A DNA stretch of 64,000 nucleotides, from contig NZ_JAGTXM010000006.1 in assembly GCF_018252635.1 (NCBI RefSeq), positions 434,001 through 498,000 of the forward strand. Direction: 5' to 3'. This document shows, piece after piece, positions 50,352-59,828 of the stretch; the stretch's first letter is position 1; the number at the start of each line of letters is the position of its first letter. The notes beneath the pieces are model-generated. The model saw only the letters and a list, made by a program, of their open reading frames with translations, was not told the DNA's origin and did not search any database. The DNA is from Citrobacter amalonaticus. Lineage in GTDB: Bacteria; Pseudomonadota; Gammaproteobacteria; Enterobacterales; Enterobacteriaceae. The translations under genes and the position numbers were made by a program.

Positions 50352-50487
50352 GAAAACCCCTCCCGAGGAAGGGGCCAAAATAAGGAAAGGGTTATGATGA
50401 GGCCAGTCATCATACTGGTGATACTCTTAGTCATTAGCTTACCAGCTTACTAAGACACCAGGGGGAGGGGAAACCCTCCCTTACCCT
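50352..50487 (-). ncRNA. sib: Sib antisense RNA (antitoxin)
   Basis: The minus strand resembles Sib/QUAD RNAs of E. coli: it begins near GTGAGGGTAAGGGAGGG, covers the whole ibs frame in antisense, passes through CATCATAACCCTTTCCTTATT, and ends at the hairpin CCCCTTCCTCGGGAGGGG with TTTT (about 50353-50376). Sib RNAs pair with ibs mRNA and block its translation. Ends are approximate. In E. coli sibA and sibB lie between yegL and mdtA, the equivalent site. Confidence 0.85.
50394..50453 (+). CDS. ibs: Ibs type I toxin peptide
   Basis: A 19-residue hydrophobic peptide, MMRPVIILVILLVISLPAY. It has the Ibs pattern of E. coli (MMK/R start, one Ile/Leu/Val helix, SxPAY or SFxAY end). AAGGAAAGGG precedes the tandem ATG codons. 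Ibs peptides insert in the inner membrane and depolarise it when overproduced; the Sib RNA on the other strand should silence it. The Pro at position 4 is a departure from the E. coli versions I recall. Confidence 0.87.
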   Translation: MMRPVIILVILLVISLPAY

Positions 50488-50551
50488 CACTCCTGAAACT
50501 AAGCCACATGAACCTTAATGTCAATCCATCCGCGTTCAGCTTGCGAGGCGT

Positions 50552-51904
50552 TTAGCGGAATACCACCTCCGCCCAGCGCGCCAGACCGGCGGTGACGGAA
50601 CCGAAGTCATCGCCACCGGCAATGGGAATACCCGGCAGTTTGGCGGCCAGCGCTTTTTTGATCAGCGGCGAGCGTGCGCTGCCACCGGTCAGATAGATGA
50701 CCTCCGGCTTTTCCTGAGCGTTATCCAGCGCCAGTTGTACCTGTTCCAGTATCCGGGAAAGCGGCTGATCCAGCGCGCCCTCCAGTGCCTTCTGACTCAC
50801 AATGGTCGCCAGATCGTCACGGATAAACGGGAGCGTCGCGTTAACCTCGGGCTGCGATGACAGTGCAATTTTGCTCTCTTCGGCGCTGCGAACCAGCCGA
50901 TAACCGAGACGCTGACGCCAGACTTTCTGCAACAGCGCCACCTGTTCTGGTTCGCGGGCATCGCGTACCAGGTCGTTCAGCAGACGCCCCGTGGCGCTAC
51001 TGTAGAACTCACTTTGTGCCGGGACATCGTTGATCGCCACCGCGTTCCACCACGGCAGCACCGGCAAGGCGATCCCTTTTTCGGTTTCACCCCCCATCCC
51101 CAGCAGCGGCATCAGGTGTTTAAACGCCAGCGCGATATCCAGATCGTTTCCGCCAACGCGACAGCCGCTGTGTCCCAGCAGGCTGGATTCGCGGTCAGCG
51201 CGATGATGCCACTGTGGCCCCATCAGCAGTAATGAACAGTCGGTAGTTCCTCCGCCGATATCCACCACCAGGACGCGTTTTTCTTCCTGCAATGTTGCTT
51301 CGTAGTCCAGTCCCGCCGCCACCGGCTCGTACTGGAAGACGACATCCTGGAAGCCGGCTCGTTTTGCTGCACGGTCCAGAATGCCCTGCGCCTGGCTGTT
51401 CGCCTCATCGCCGCCTGTTCCCTGGAAGTTAATGGGGCGTCCAATCACGGCCTGAGTGATGGCTTCCGGGAGCTGGTTTTGTGCCTGCTGACGGATGTGT
51501 AGCATCATGGCACAGACCAAATCTTCGAACAGCGCGACCTGCTGCGGCTTTAACCCGCTGGCGCCGAGGAAGGATTTCGGCGATTTAACGAAGTACACCT
51601 CTTCCGGGTCGTCAATATAGTGTCCAAGCGATGACAGGCCAAACTGGACGCTGTTGGCGTGAACGTCAATGTCTTCGTCACGATTGAAGCGAATGGCCCG
51701 GCGCAACAGCGCCTGCGTTTCATCGTCTGGTGTAGGAACATCATGATGGCGGTAGAGCCATTCACTCACCGATTCACGCGTCGGCGCGCAAAGCATGGAA
51801 GGCAGCAACGTACTGCCATTTTCCATTTTCAGCAGTTGCGGCTTGCCCGCGCGCATGATGGCGACGGAACAGTTAGCGGTACCGTAATCAAATCCAATAA
51901 ACAC
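50552..51904 (-). CDS. yegD: Hsp70-family chaperone-like ATPase YegD
   Basis: A 450-residue protein of the actin/Hsp70 ATPase fold with phosphate loops FIGFDYGTANCSVA (start) and VVDIGGGTTDCSLL, and the adenosine motif VIYLTGGSARSPLIKKAL. It lacks an Hsp70 substrate-binding domain. I chose the GTG start that gives the E. coli length; an ATG five codons upstream is possible. Neither has a strong ribosome site. Divergent from alkA. Confidence 0.92.
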   Translation of the reverse strand: MFIGFDYGTANCSVAIMRAGKPQLLKMENGSTLLPSMLCAPTRESVSEWLYRHHDVPTPDDETQALLRRAIRFNRDEDIDVHANSVQFGLSSLGHYIDDPEEVYFVKSPKSFLGASGLKPQQVALFEDLVCAMMLHIRQQAQNQLPEAITQAVIGRPINFQGTGGDEANSQAQGILDRAAKRAGFQDVVFQYEPVAAGLDYEATLQEEKRVLVVDIGGGTTDCSLLLMGPQWHHRADRESSLLGHSGCRVGGNDLDIALAFKHLMPLLGMGGETEKGIALPVLPWWNAVAINDVPAQSEFYSSATGRLLNDLVRDAREPEQVALLQKVWRQRLGYRLVRSAEESKIALSSQPEVNATLPFIRDDLATIVSQKALEGALDQPLSRILEQVQLALDNAQEKPEVIYLTGGSARSPLIKKALAAKLPGIPIAGGDDFGSVTAGLARWAEVVFR

Positions 51905-52040
51905 CCTGAAAATCCCCATGCCAGTGAAGAAGGGGCGTGACTTTAGCGAAATGTCGTCGTCGCGACAACTGGAATATGAAAGCAAAGCACAACGCCTGAA
52001 TAGCGTTTATGCTGAAAGTTTGCAGAAAAAGGAGAAATTG

Positions 52041-52910
52041 ATGTTTACCCTGAGCTGGCAACCGCCTTATGACTGGTCATGGATGCTAGGTTTCTTTGCC
52101 GCCCGTGCGGTCAACGGGGTGGAAACCGTAGAGGCATTACGCTATACGCGGAGTCTGGCGATAGGGCAACATAAGGGAATCATTGCCGTCGTTCCTGACA
52201 CGATGACAAACACGCTTCAGGTGACGCTGAGTGAGGGGCTGTTGCCGGTTACCGATATTTGCCTTGAAAAAATGGAGCGCCTGTTCGATTTGCGTTGTAA
52301 ACCGCAACAGATCGGCCATGTGCTCGGTGAACTGGGCGCGGCGCGTCCGGGGCTGCGCCTGCCGGGTTCGGTGGACGCCTTTGAGCAAGGGGTGCGGGCG
52401 ATTCTGGGGCAACTGGTGAGTGTAGCGATGGCGGCAAAGCTGACGTCGAAGGTTGCGCGATTGTATGGCGACGTGTTAGCAGACTCCCCGGAGTACGTCT
52501 GTTTTCCAACGGCTGTACAGCTTGCCGCAGCCGATCCACTGGAACTGAAAGCGTTGGGCATGCCGCTGATGCGCGCCAACGCGCTTATCCATCTGGCGCA
52601 GGCGGCGCAGGAGGGGATATTAATAAACCAGCCGCCGGAAGATATTGAACAGGGGATTAAAACGCTGCAGGGGTTTCCGGGTATTGGTCGCTGGACGGCA
52701 AACTATTTTGCTCTGCGCGGCTGGCAGGCGAAGGATGTGTTTTTACCAGACGATTATCTGATCAAACAACGTTTCCCGGGGATGACTCCCGCACAGATCC
52801 GTCGCTATGCGGAGCGCTGGAAACCCTGGCGCTCCTACGCGTTATTGCACATCTGGTATACCGAGGGTTGGCAGCCGTCAGTTGATGGCGAAATAACTGG
52901 TGTTGAGTAG
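52041..52910 (+). CDS. alkA: 3-methyladenine DNA glycosylase II
   Basis: A 289-residue base-excision enzyme that removes alkylated bases. An N-terminal AlkA domain precedes the HhH-GPD domain, with the hairpin LQGFPGIGRWTANYFALRGW and the catalytic Asp238 in FLPDDYL. AAAAGGAG precedes the ATG, so the upstream in-frame region is not coding. The tail is about seven residues longer than E. coli AlkA and overlaps the 3' end of dgcE by 33 bases. Confidence 0.96.
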   Translation: MFTLSWQPPYDWSWMLGFFAARAVNGVETVEALRYTRSLAIGQHKGIIAVVPDTMTNTLQVTLSEGLLPVTDICLEKMERLFDLRCKPQQIGHVLGELGAARPGLRLPGSVDAFEQGVRAILGQLVSVAMAAKLTSKVARLYGDVLADSPEYVCFPTAVQLAAADPLELKALGMPLMRANALIHLAQAAQEGILINQPPEDIEQGIKTLQGFPGIGRWTANYFALRGWQAKDVFLPDDYLIKQRFPGMTPAQIRRYAERWKPWRSYALLHIWYTEGWQPSVDGEITGVE

Positions 52911-55900
52911 TAAATCCAGTGGCTGAGCCTCTGCAATGATGTCGCCATAGATCTGATCGACACCGATACCAGACAGCGTATCCATGACAATGGGAGTTTG
53001 CACCGGTCCGGCGATGGTTTTGAAACCCAGACGCTGGGCGTGCCCCTGTATAATGGACACCAACATCTCATCCATCATGTTGCCGTGAATACTGGCACTC
53101 AGCTCGCTATCCAGCAGCAGGTAATCTGCCATACCTTTGGTCATCAGGTTGAAAATCTGTAGATCGCGGCCAATCTGGCTCACGATGATTTGGCAACCCG
53201 CTGCGCGTAATTGATGAATCGCCGCGACACTTTCCTGCGGGTGGAGCAACAGCGCGTCAGCAGGCAACACCAGGTGCAGCAGGCGTCCCGGAAGGGGGCC
53301 CTGTTCCAGTTGACTCAGGAGTTCATCGATCAGCGTGCGGCTGGTCAAGCCGGCTGCGGAAAGGGGCAGGGCGACGCTGAGCCCTTTGCTGGCAACCGCC
53401 GGCGCCGCATGATGGAAAAATTCATGGAACACGCGACGATCCAGCGCATGACTGAGCGCCGGATCGGCTAAGCTTGCCCGGAAGGCTTGCTCTTCCATGA
53501 CTTCTCCTTCACTGGTCCACAGCCGCAGTGAGATCAGCCAGAAAGTACGGGCTTCGGGAATGCGCGGTGACGCTACGCCGCGGGCGACCATCAGCAAGTG
53601 GTTATCTTTAATCATCCGCCACTGCTCATCCAGTGACATCATCGCGCGCTCGTGATGCGCCAGCTCCTGCTGCGGTTCATACACGGTCACCTGACCACGG
53701 CCACCGTTTTTAGAGGCATAACAGGCAATATCCGCCTGCGACATCACCTCAATCGCCTGACAGTTGTTCTCGTCAATGAGCGTGATCCCGGCGCTGGCAC
53801 CAATGCGGTGCAGGCGACCTTCCCACATAAAGTGGTAGTCGTTGACGGCGTTAATGATCCGCGTGGCGATAAAGCGCGCGCTTTCGATATTGCACTCCGG
53901 CAGCAGCAGGCCGAACTCATCACCGCCCAGACGCGCCAGCACGTCGCTGGAGCGCAGCATGCTGAGCATCAGCTGCGCCAGTTCGCGCAGCAGCGCGTCG
54001 CCCGCCGCGTGACCGGCACTGTCATTTACCGCTTTAAAACGATCAAGGTCGATAAAGACCAGCGCGTGACGCTGATGCGCACTGCGCACGGTTTGCAGTA
54101 GTTGCTTCAGTTTGTTTTCAAAGCTGGCCCGGTTGGTCAGGTGAGTGAGGGCGTCGTGTGTGGCGCTGTAGCTCAACTGGCGCAACATCTTACGTGATTC
54201 GGTGACATCCTGAATCACCAGCACCGAACCGATATTGCCGCCGTCCAGGGTACTGAGCGGGGTTATGCTGTAGTGAATATCGTAACTTCCGCCGTTGCGA
54301 CAATGGAGAACCACATCCTGTTCGATGGCGGAGCGGGACATATCGGCGCTGTAGATGTTTTCCATCAGCGGGCCGTTATCGCCAAAGGTGATCCGCAGTA
54401 CCGTCAACAGCGGCACGCCAATGGCATTCTCTTGCTGCCAGCCGCTCATCTTTTCAGCGACCGGGTTCATAAAGGTGACTTTCATATCAACGTCGATACA
54501 CACCACCGCTTCCCCGATGGAGTCCAGCGTAATGTGCAGACGTTCTTTTTCCTGAAACAGCGCTTCATTCAACTGTTTCACTTCGGTCATGTCCATATTG
54601 ATACCGAGCAGTCGCTCGACTTCGCCGTCTTTATTTAACACCCGATTCGCCAGCGAACGGATATGGCGAACACCATCTTTTACCGCAATGCGGAATTCCA
54701 TTTTAAAGGGCAGGCGCGCGGCTAATGAGTCGCGAACCACCTTTTCCGCATACTCTCGATCTTCCGGGATAACACAGTCGTACCAGACCGACCAGGTGGG
54801 CTTAACATGGGCAGGGACCTCATACAGTTCGAACATACGCTTATCCCAACTGATGATGTCGGGTTCCAGTTCCCATTCCCAAATCCCGATGCCGCCGGCT
54901 TCGTTTGCCAGCGTGATACGCTCCATCAGCCGCTTATTAACCCATTCGGTATGTTTGAGATCGTTGATGTCTTCAATTTGCGCAATAAAGTAAAGCGGCG
55001 TGCCATCAGGATGGCGGACCAGAGAGACGGCCAACAGCGCCCAGACGACCTCGCCCGCCCGGGTATAATAGCGTTTCTCCATCGAATAACTATTAATGTC
55101 ACCGCTCACCAGCATGGTGAGTTGTTCCAGATCTTTATTCAGATCTTCCGGCCAGGTGAGTTGTTGAAAGGTCAGGGCGCGTAACTCATCCTGGTTGTAG
55201 CCCAGAAACTGGCATAATGCTTTATTGGCCTGCAACCATTGTCCTTCCGTACCGACCAGCGCCATGCCGATCGCCGAATACTCCATCGCATTGCGAAAAC
55301 GTTCTTCGCTTTCCGTAATGTGCTTACGTTCGGCGCGAAAAGCATACATCACCATGGTCATGATGTTTGCCGGCAATAAAATCATTAAGAACGGCAGCCA
55401 CGGCAGGTTGCTCATGACATACACTTTAGGGGTGACCAGCAGTGACGGGTCGGCCGCCATCATCAGCGATACCATCATGACGGTGGCGAGAAAAATGAGG
55501 AAGGCTTCCATTCGTGGTAACCGCACGGCACTCCACATCAGCAATACGATCACTAATGTGAAGGGCCATGGAACGTACTTCATGGCAAACCAGCTGAGGG
55601 CCAGGGTCACTGTCAGCGTGAGCAGTGTTTCAAGGAGCAGCCGTGGATCGCGGTGGCGCAACAGGTAGTGTGGTTTGAACAATAAACCTAACGGCACCAG
55701 CGCCAGAGCGCCAATCGATTCCGACAGTACCCAAATCAGAAAGGCTTTCAGCGGCGTCTCATGTGGCGATAACATCCAGACCAGAATTCCGCCCAATAGC
55801 GGCGGAATAACCGCACTGCCGAAGGCGAGACGTATCCAGTCATTGAGATTCTGCAACGGGTTGTACCAGGGTAACAGCTTACGCAGTAGCATTGCGCCGA

Positions 55901-56207
55901 CGGCAGCTTCAATGATGTTAATCGCCGTGTAGGTAAAATTCAGTGCGCTGGGCGGAAACAGAACCAGCGATGCGCCAATGCTCCCTAACGAACAGGCGAG
56001 CGCAATGCCAGGCCACATTCGACCGGCGTGGCGGTAAAAGGCCACCATCATGATCGACGTCGGGAACCAGAGCGGGGCGAGCTGGGTTCCAAACTGGGAT
56101 AATTCCAGAGAAAAAAGAGTAAAAATAAACGCCGTCAGCCCTAAACTGACGAAGCGCAGCAGAGGATGCGGCAAGGTAACTAAAACATGTTGGGATGGTT
56201 TACTCAT
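52878..56207 (-). CDS. dgcE: diguanylate cyclase DgcE with degenerate EAL domain
   Basis: A 1109-residue inner-membrane protein. An N-terminal MASE1 sensor with about eight to ten membrane segments (to about 290) is followed by three PAS domains (about 300-665), a GGDEF domain with intact RLGGDEFGLLLPE, and a C-terminal EAL-like domain lacking the EAL signature and several catalytic acids. In E. coli DgcE makes c-di-GMP that feeds the DgcM/PdeR/MlrA switch for csgD; mlrA is also in this window. Confidence 0.95.
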   Translation of the reverse strand: MSKPSQHVLVTLPHPLLRFVSLGLTAFIFTLFSLELSQFGTQLAPLWFPTSIMMVAFYRHAGRMWPGIALACSLGSIGASLVLFPPSALNFTYTAINIIEAAVGAMLLRKLLPWYNPLQNLNDWIRLAFGSAVIPPLLGGILVWMLSPHETPLKAFLIWVLSESIGALALVPLGLLFKPHYLLRHRDPRLLLETLLTLTVTLALSWFAMKYVPWPFTLVIVLLMWSAVRLPRMEAFLIFLATVMMVSLMMAADPSLLVTPKVYVMSNLPWLPFLMILLPANIMTMVMYAFRAERKHITESEERFRNAMEYSAIGMALVGTEGQWLQANKALCQFLGYNQDELRALTFQQLTWPEDLNKDLEQLTMLVSGDINSYSMEKRYYTRAGEVVWALLAVSLVRHPDGTPLYFIAQIEDINDLKHTEWVNKRLMERITLANEAGGIGIWEWELEPDIISWDKRMFELYEVPAHVKPTWSVWYDCVIPEDREYAEKVVRDSLAARLPFKMEFRIAVKDGVRHIRSLANRVLNKDGEVERLLGINMDMTEVKQLNEALFQEKERLHITLDSIGEAVVCIDVDMKVTFMNPVAEKMSGWQQENAIGVPLLTVLRITFGDNGPLMENIYSADMSRSAIEQDVVLHCRNGGSYDIHYSITPLSTLDGGNIGSVLVIQDVTESRKMLRQLSYSATHDALTHLTNRASFENKLKQLLQTVRSAHQRHALVFIDLDRFKAVNDSAGHAAGDALLRELAQLMLSMLRSSDVLARLGGDEFGLLLPECNIESARFIATRIINAVNDYHFMWEGRLHRIGASAGITLIDENNCQAIEVMSQADIACYASKNGGRGQVTVYEPQQELAHHERAMMSLDEQWRMIKDNHLLMVARGVASPRIPEARTFWLISLRLWTSEGEVMEEQAFRASLADPALSHALDRRVFHEFFHHAAPAVASKGLSVALPLSAAGLTSRTLIDELLSQLEQGPLPGRLLHLVLPADALLLHPQESVAAIHQLRAAGCQIIVSQIGRDLQIFNLMTKGMADYLLLDSELSASIHGNMMDEMLVSIIQGHAQRLGFKTIAGPVQTPIVMDTLSGIGVDQIYGDIIAEAQPLDLLLNTSYFAIN

Positions 56208-56533
56208 TACCCTGTATCCGAGTGGCCGGAACGTCGCGGAACGCCCGGACGCATCGTAGTATTCTCTGTTTATGCTAGTACAAACAATTTACAATTTATA
56301 TCCCGGTTGCTCATAATTTGACATTATAAGGTGATTAATTACTGCAAAATCGGGTTAATTCCGCGGGTTGCTCCAAATCTGAACAAATAAATTTGCGACA
56401 GGGAAAGATGGGGCGCGAAATTCACGCCCTGCTATCTCGACTGGTATCGCACGCGCGAAATCCCTATAATTGCCGCGTTTGACGCCCCTGCGGCGTCGTC
56501 CTTCCTAATCAGGTTATTCAGGTCGCTAAATTT
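56208..56533. other. dgcE-udk intergenic region
   Basis: About 325 bases between divergent genes. It holds the presumed dgcE promoter (AT-rich 56270-56350) and a udk promoter with a perfect TATAAT. No further gene or repeat was seen. Confidence 0.5.
56442..56470 (+). promoter_or_regulatory. predicted udk promoter
   Basis: A perfect -10 TATAAT (56465-56470) is followed 64 bases later by the udk start. The -35 at 17-bp spacing (TGGTAT, 56442-56447) is weak. Confidence 0.5.
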
Positions 56534-57175
56534 ATGACTGATCAGTCCCATCAGTGCGTCATTATCGGTATTGCTGGCGCATCGGCTTCCGGCAAGAGTC
56601 TTATTGCCAGTACCCTTTATCGCGAGTTGCGTGAACAAGTCGGTGATGAACATATCGGCGTTATTCCCGAAGACAGCTATTACAAAGATCAAAGCCATCT
56701 GTCGATGGAAGAACGCGTGAAAACCAACTACGACCATCCGAATGCGATGGATCACAGCCTGCTGTTTCAGCACTTGCAAGCCCTCAAACGGGGTTCGGCG
56801 ATCGAGTTGCCGGTTTATAGCTACGTCGAACACACCCGCATGAAAGAGACGGTTCGCGTTGAACCGAAGAAAGTCATCATTCTTGAAGGGATTTTACTGT
56901 TGACCGATGCGCGTTTGCGCGAAGAGATGAACTTCTCTATTTTTGTCGATACCCCGCTGGATATCTGCCTGATGCGCCGTATCAAGCGGGATGTGAACGA
57001 ACGTGGCCGTTCGATGGACTCCGTCATGGCACAGTATCAAAAGACCGTTCGTCCGATGTTCCTGCAATTTATTGAACCGTCTAAGCAGTACGCCGATATT
57101 ATCGTGCCGCGCGGTGGGAAAAATCGCATCGCCATTGATATTCTGAAAGCGAAAATCAGTCAGTTCTTTGAATAA
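56534..57175 (+). CDS. udk: uridine kinase
   Basis: A 213-residue pyrimidine salvage kinase that phosphorylates uridine and cytidine. Walker [12 protein letters not shown] is near residues 12-22; [10 protein letters not shown] and [13 protein letters not shown] are substrate motifs. Same length as E. coli Udk. It is followed by dcd after 91 bases, the conserved udk-dcd-asmA order. Confidence 0.97.
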   Translation: MTDQSHQCVIIGIAGASASGKSLIASTLYRELREQVGDEHIGVIPEDSYYKDQSHLSMEERVKTNYDHPNAMDHSLLFQHLQALKRGSAIELPVYSYVEHTRMKETVRVEPKKVIILEGILLLTDARLREEMNFSIFVDTPLDICLMRRIKRDVNERGRSMDSVMAQYQKTVRPMFLQFIEPSKQYADIIVPRGGKNRIAIDILKAKISQFFE

Positions 57176-57266
57176 GCCCGGCGAATTGTGTACCGTTCAG
57201 TGATAACCTGGTTTGCCCTTAATGCACAATGTGTTAAGCGCCCGATGCACGAAAGGAGAAAGTGCC

Positions 57267-57848
57267 ATGCGTCTGTGTGACCGAGATATTGAAGCCTGGC
57301 TTGATGAAGGCCGTTTGTCGATCAACCCGCGTCCTCCCGTTGAGCGCATTAATGGCGCGACCGTGGATGTGCGCCTGGGCAATAAATTTCGTACATTTAG
57401 TGGACATACCGCAGCCTTTATCGATTTAAGCGGGCCGAAAGCGGAAGTCAGCGCCGCACTGGATCGCGTAATGAGCGATGAGATCGTCCTGGCGGAAGGG
57501 GATGCATTTTACCTGCATCCGGGCGAACTGGCGCTGGCCGTGACCTATGAGTCAGTGACCCTGCCGGCGGACCTGGTGGGGTGGCTGGACGGACGCTCTT
57601 CACTGGCGCGCCTTGGTCTGATGGTTCACGTGACCGCGCACCGTATCGATCCGGGTTGGTCTGGCTGTATCGTGCTGGAATTCTATAATTCCGGTAAATT
57701 ACCGCTGGCTCTGCGCCCGGGAATGCTGATCGGCGCGTTGAGTTTCGAGCCGTTATCGGGGCCCGCGCTTCGACCTTACAATCGTCGTGAAGATGCGAAG
57801 TATCGCGATCAGCAGGGCGCTGTCGCCAGCCGGATTGATAAAGACTGA
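57267..57848 (+). CDS. dcd: dCTP deaminase
   Basis: A 193-residue trimeric enzyme that deaminates dCTP to dUTP for thymidylate synthesis. [34 protein letters not shown] holds the active-site region including the conserved Arg, Ser and Glu. GAAAGGAG stands before the chosen ATG; an upstream in-frame ATG is not used. It is followed by asmA after 21 bases. Confidence 0.97.
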   Translation: MRLCDRDIEAWLDEGRLSINPRPPVERINGATVDVRLGNKFRTFSGHTAAFIDLSGPKAEVSAALDRVMSDEIVLAEGDAFYLHPGELALAVTYESVTLPADLVGWLDGRSSLARLGLMVHVTAHRIDPGWSGCIVLEFYNSGKLPLALRPGMLIGALSFEPLSGPALRPYNRREDAKYRDQQGAVASRIDKD

Positions 57849-57869
57849 GTCTAATCCATTGAGGATAGC

Positions 57870-59723
57870 ATGAGACGATTTCTGACGACGCTGATGATTT
57901 TGCTGGTCGTGTTAGTGGCCGGCTTCTCCGCGTTAGTATTGTTAGTCAATCCGAACGATTTCCGCGCCTATATGGTGCAACAGGTGGCCGCGCGAAGCGG
58001 TTATCAACTGCAACTGGACGGCCCACTGCGCTGGCACGTCTGGCCACAGCTCAGCATCCTCTCCGGGCGCATGGTGTTAACGGCGCAAGGCGCCAGTGAG
58101 CCTCTGGTTCGTGCGGATAACATGCGCCTGGATGTCGCACTGTGGCCGCTGCTGAGCCATCAGCTCAGCGTCAAACAGGTGATGCTCAAAGGGGCGGTGA
58201 TTAAGCTGACGCCGCAAACGGAAGCGGTACGCCGTGAAAATGCCCCGGTGGCACCGAAAGACAATACCTTGCCGGACGTTGCCGAAGATCGCGGTTGGTC
58301 GTTTGATGTCGCCAGTCTGCGTGTGGGGGACAGCGTCCTGGTCTTCCAGCATGAAGATGATGAACAGGTCACCGTTCGCGATATTCGCCTGCTGATGGAT
58401 CAGGATGCGCAGCATCGCGGCTCCTTCGAGTTTTCCGGCCGCGTGAATCGCGACCAGCGCGATCTTACTCTTGCCGTCACCGGCACCGTTGACGCTTCCG
58501 ATTATCCGCATAATTTAACCGCCGGGATACAACAGTTAAGCTGGCAGTTGCAGGGTGCCGATTTGCCGAAACAGGGCATTCAGGGGCAGGGGCAACTGCA
58601 GGCTCAGTGGCAGGAAGAGAAGAAAACGCTTACCTTCAGCCAGCTCAATGTGACGGCGAACGACAGCGCCCTGACCGGAAACGTCCAGGTGACGCTGAAG
58701 GAACAACCGGCGTGGCTCGTCAATCTGCAATTTGCCAGGTTGAATCTGGATAACCTGCTAGCGCCGCCTGACAATGCCAGCCTGACCAACGGTGCGGTGG
58801 AACTGGGGGGAAGTCAGCCGCCGCTGGCGCGTCCGGTGATTTCAAGTCGCGTGGATGAACCCGCCTATCAAGGGCTGAAAGGCTTTCGTGCGGATATCGC
58901 GCTGAAAGCGGATACCGTGACCTGGAGGGGGATGAATTTTAGCCACGTCAGTAGTCGTATGACGAATCAGTCCGACGTGCTGACGATTGCCGAACTACAA
59001 GGCAAGCTCGATGACGGGATGATATCGCTGCCAGGGACACTGGATACGCGGGCGCAAACCCCACAAGTGATGTTCCAGCCGCGTCTGGACGACGTCGAAA
59101 TCGGCACCATCCTCAAGGCGTTCAACTATCCCATTGCCCTGACCGGCAAAATGTCGCTGGCGGGGGATTTCTCCGGTGCGGATATTGATGCTCAGTCATT
59201 CCGCCACAGCTGGCAGGGGAAAGCCCATGTTGACATGCGCGATACACGGATGGAGGGCATGAACTTTCAACAGCTGATTCAGCAGGCTGTGGAACGCAGC
59301 GGCGGTGATGTTCAGTCGATGCAAGACGTTGATAACGCGACGCGTCTGGCGCGCTTTGTGACGGACCTGACGCTGGATCACGGTAAACTGATGCTGGATA
59401 ACATGGAAGGGGAGTCCACGATGCTGAGCCTGACGGGCCAGGGCACGCTTGATCTGGTCGGACAAACCTGTGATACGCAGTTTAACGTGCGGGTTCTGGA
59501 TGGCTGGAAGGGCGAGGGCAAGCTGATCGATTTCCTGAAGGCAACCCCGGTTCCGCTACGGGTCTACGGTAACTGGCAGGCGCTGAATTACAATCTGCAG
59601 GTTGATCAGCTACTGCGTAAGCATATGCAGGATGAAGCGAAGCGTCGCCTGAACGACTGGGCGGATCGTAATAAAGATTCCCGCAACGGCAAAGATGTGA
59701 AGAAGCTGCTGGATAAACTCTGA
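57870..59723 (+). CDS. asmA: AsmA-family outer-membrane assembly/lipid homeostasis protein
   Basis: A 617-residue protein with an N-terminal membrane anchor (FLTTLMILLVVLVAGFSALVLLV) and a long periplasmic region of beta-rich repeats ending in a charged helix (RRLNDWADRNKDSRNGKDVKK). Family members are VPS13/TamB-like lipid-handling proteins. The FRAYMVQQVAARSGYQLQLDGPLRWHVWP stretch after the anchor is diagnostic. Ends before a REP block. Confidence 0.95.
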   Translation: MRRFLTTLMILLVVLVAGFSALVLLVNPNDFRAYMVQQVAARSGYQLQLDGPLRWHVWPQLSILSGRMVLTAQGASEPLVRADNMRLDVALWPLLSHQLSVKQVMLKGAVIKLTPQTEAVRRENAPVAPKDNTLPDVAEDRGWSFDVASLRVGDSVLVFQHEDDEQVTVRDIRLLMDQDAQHRGSFEFSGRVNRDQRDLTLAVTGTVDASDYPHNLTAGIQQLSWQLQGADLPKQGIQGQGQLQAQWQEEKKTLTFSQLNVTANDSALTGNVQVTLKEQPAWLVNLQFARLNLDNLLAPPDNASLTNGAVELGGSQPPLARPVISSRVDEPAYQGLKGFRADIALKADTVTWRGMNFSHVSSRMTNQSDVLTIAELQGKLDDGMISLPGTLDTRAQTPQVMFQPRLDDVEIGTILKAFNYPIALTGKMSLAGDFSGADIDAQSFRHSWQGKAHVDMRDTRMEGMNFQQLIQQAVERSGGDVQSMQDVDNATRLARFVTDLTLDHGKLMLDNMEGESTMLSLTGQGTLDLVGQTCDTQFNVRVLDGWKGEGKLIDFLKATPVPLRVYGNWQALNYNLQVDQLLRKHMQDEAKRRLNDWADRNKDSRNGKDVKKLLDKL

Positions 59724-59740
59724 TTCGGCAGGGCGTGTGT

Positions 59741-59820
59741 GCCGGATAGCGACGCTCCGCGTCTTATCCGGCCTGGAAACGGGATTGTAGGCCGGATAAG
59801 CGATAGCGCCATCCGGCACC
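59741..59820. repeat. REP pair (BIME) between asmA and yegH
   Basis: Two REP palindromes in opposite orientation: about 59741-59774 (TGCCGGATAGCGACGC to TTATCCGGCC) and 59788-59820 (GTAGGCCGGATAAGCG to CATCCGGCAC). They lie between convergent stop codons. Confidence 0.85.
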
Positions 59821-59828
59821 GTTTAGCG

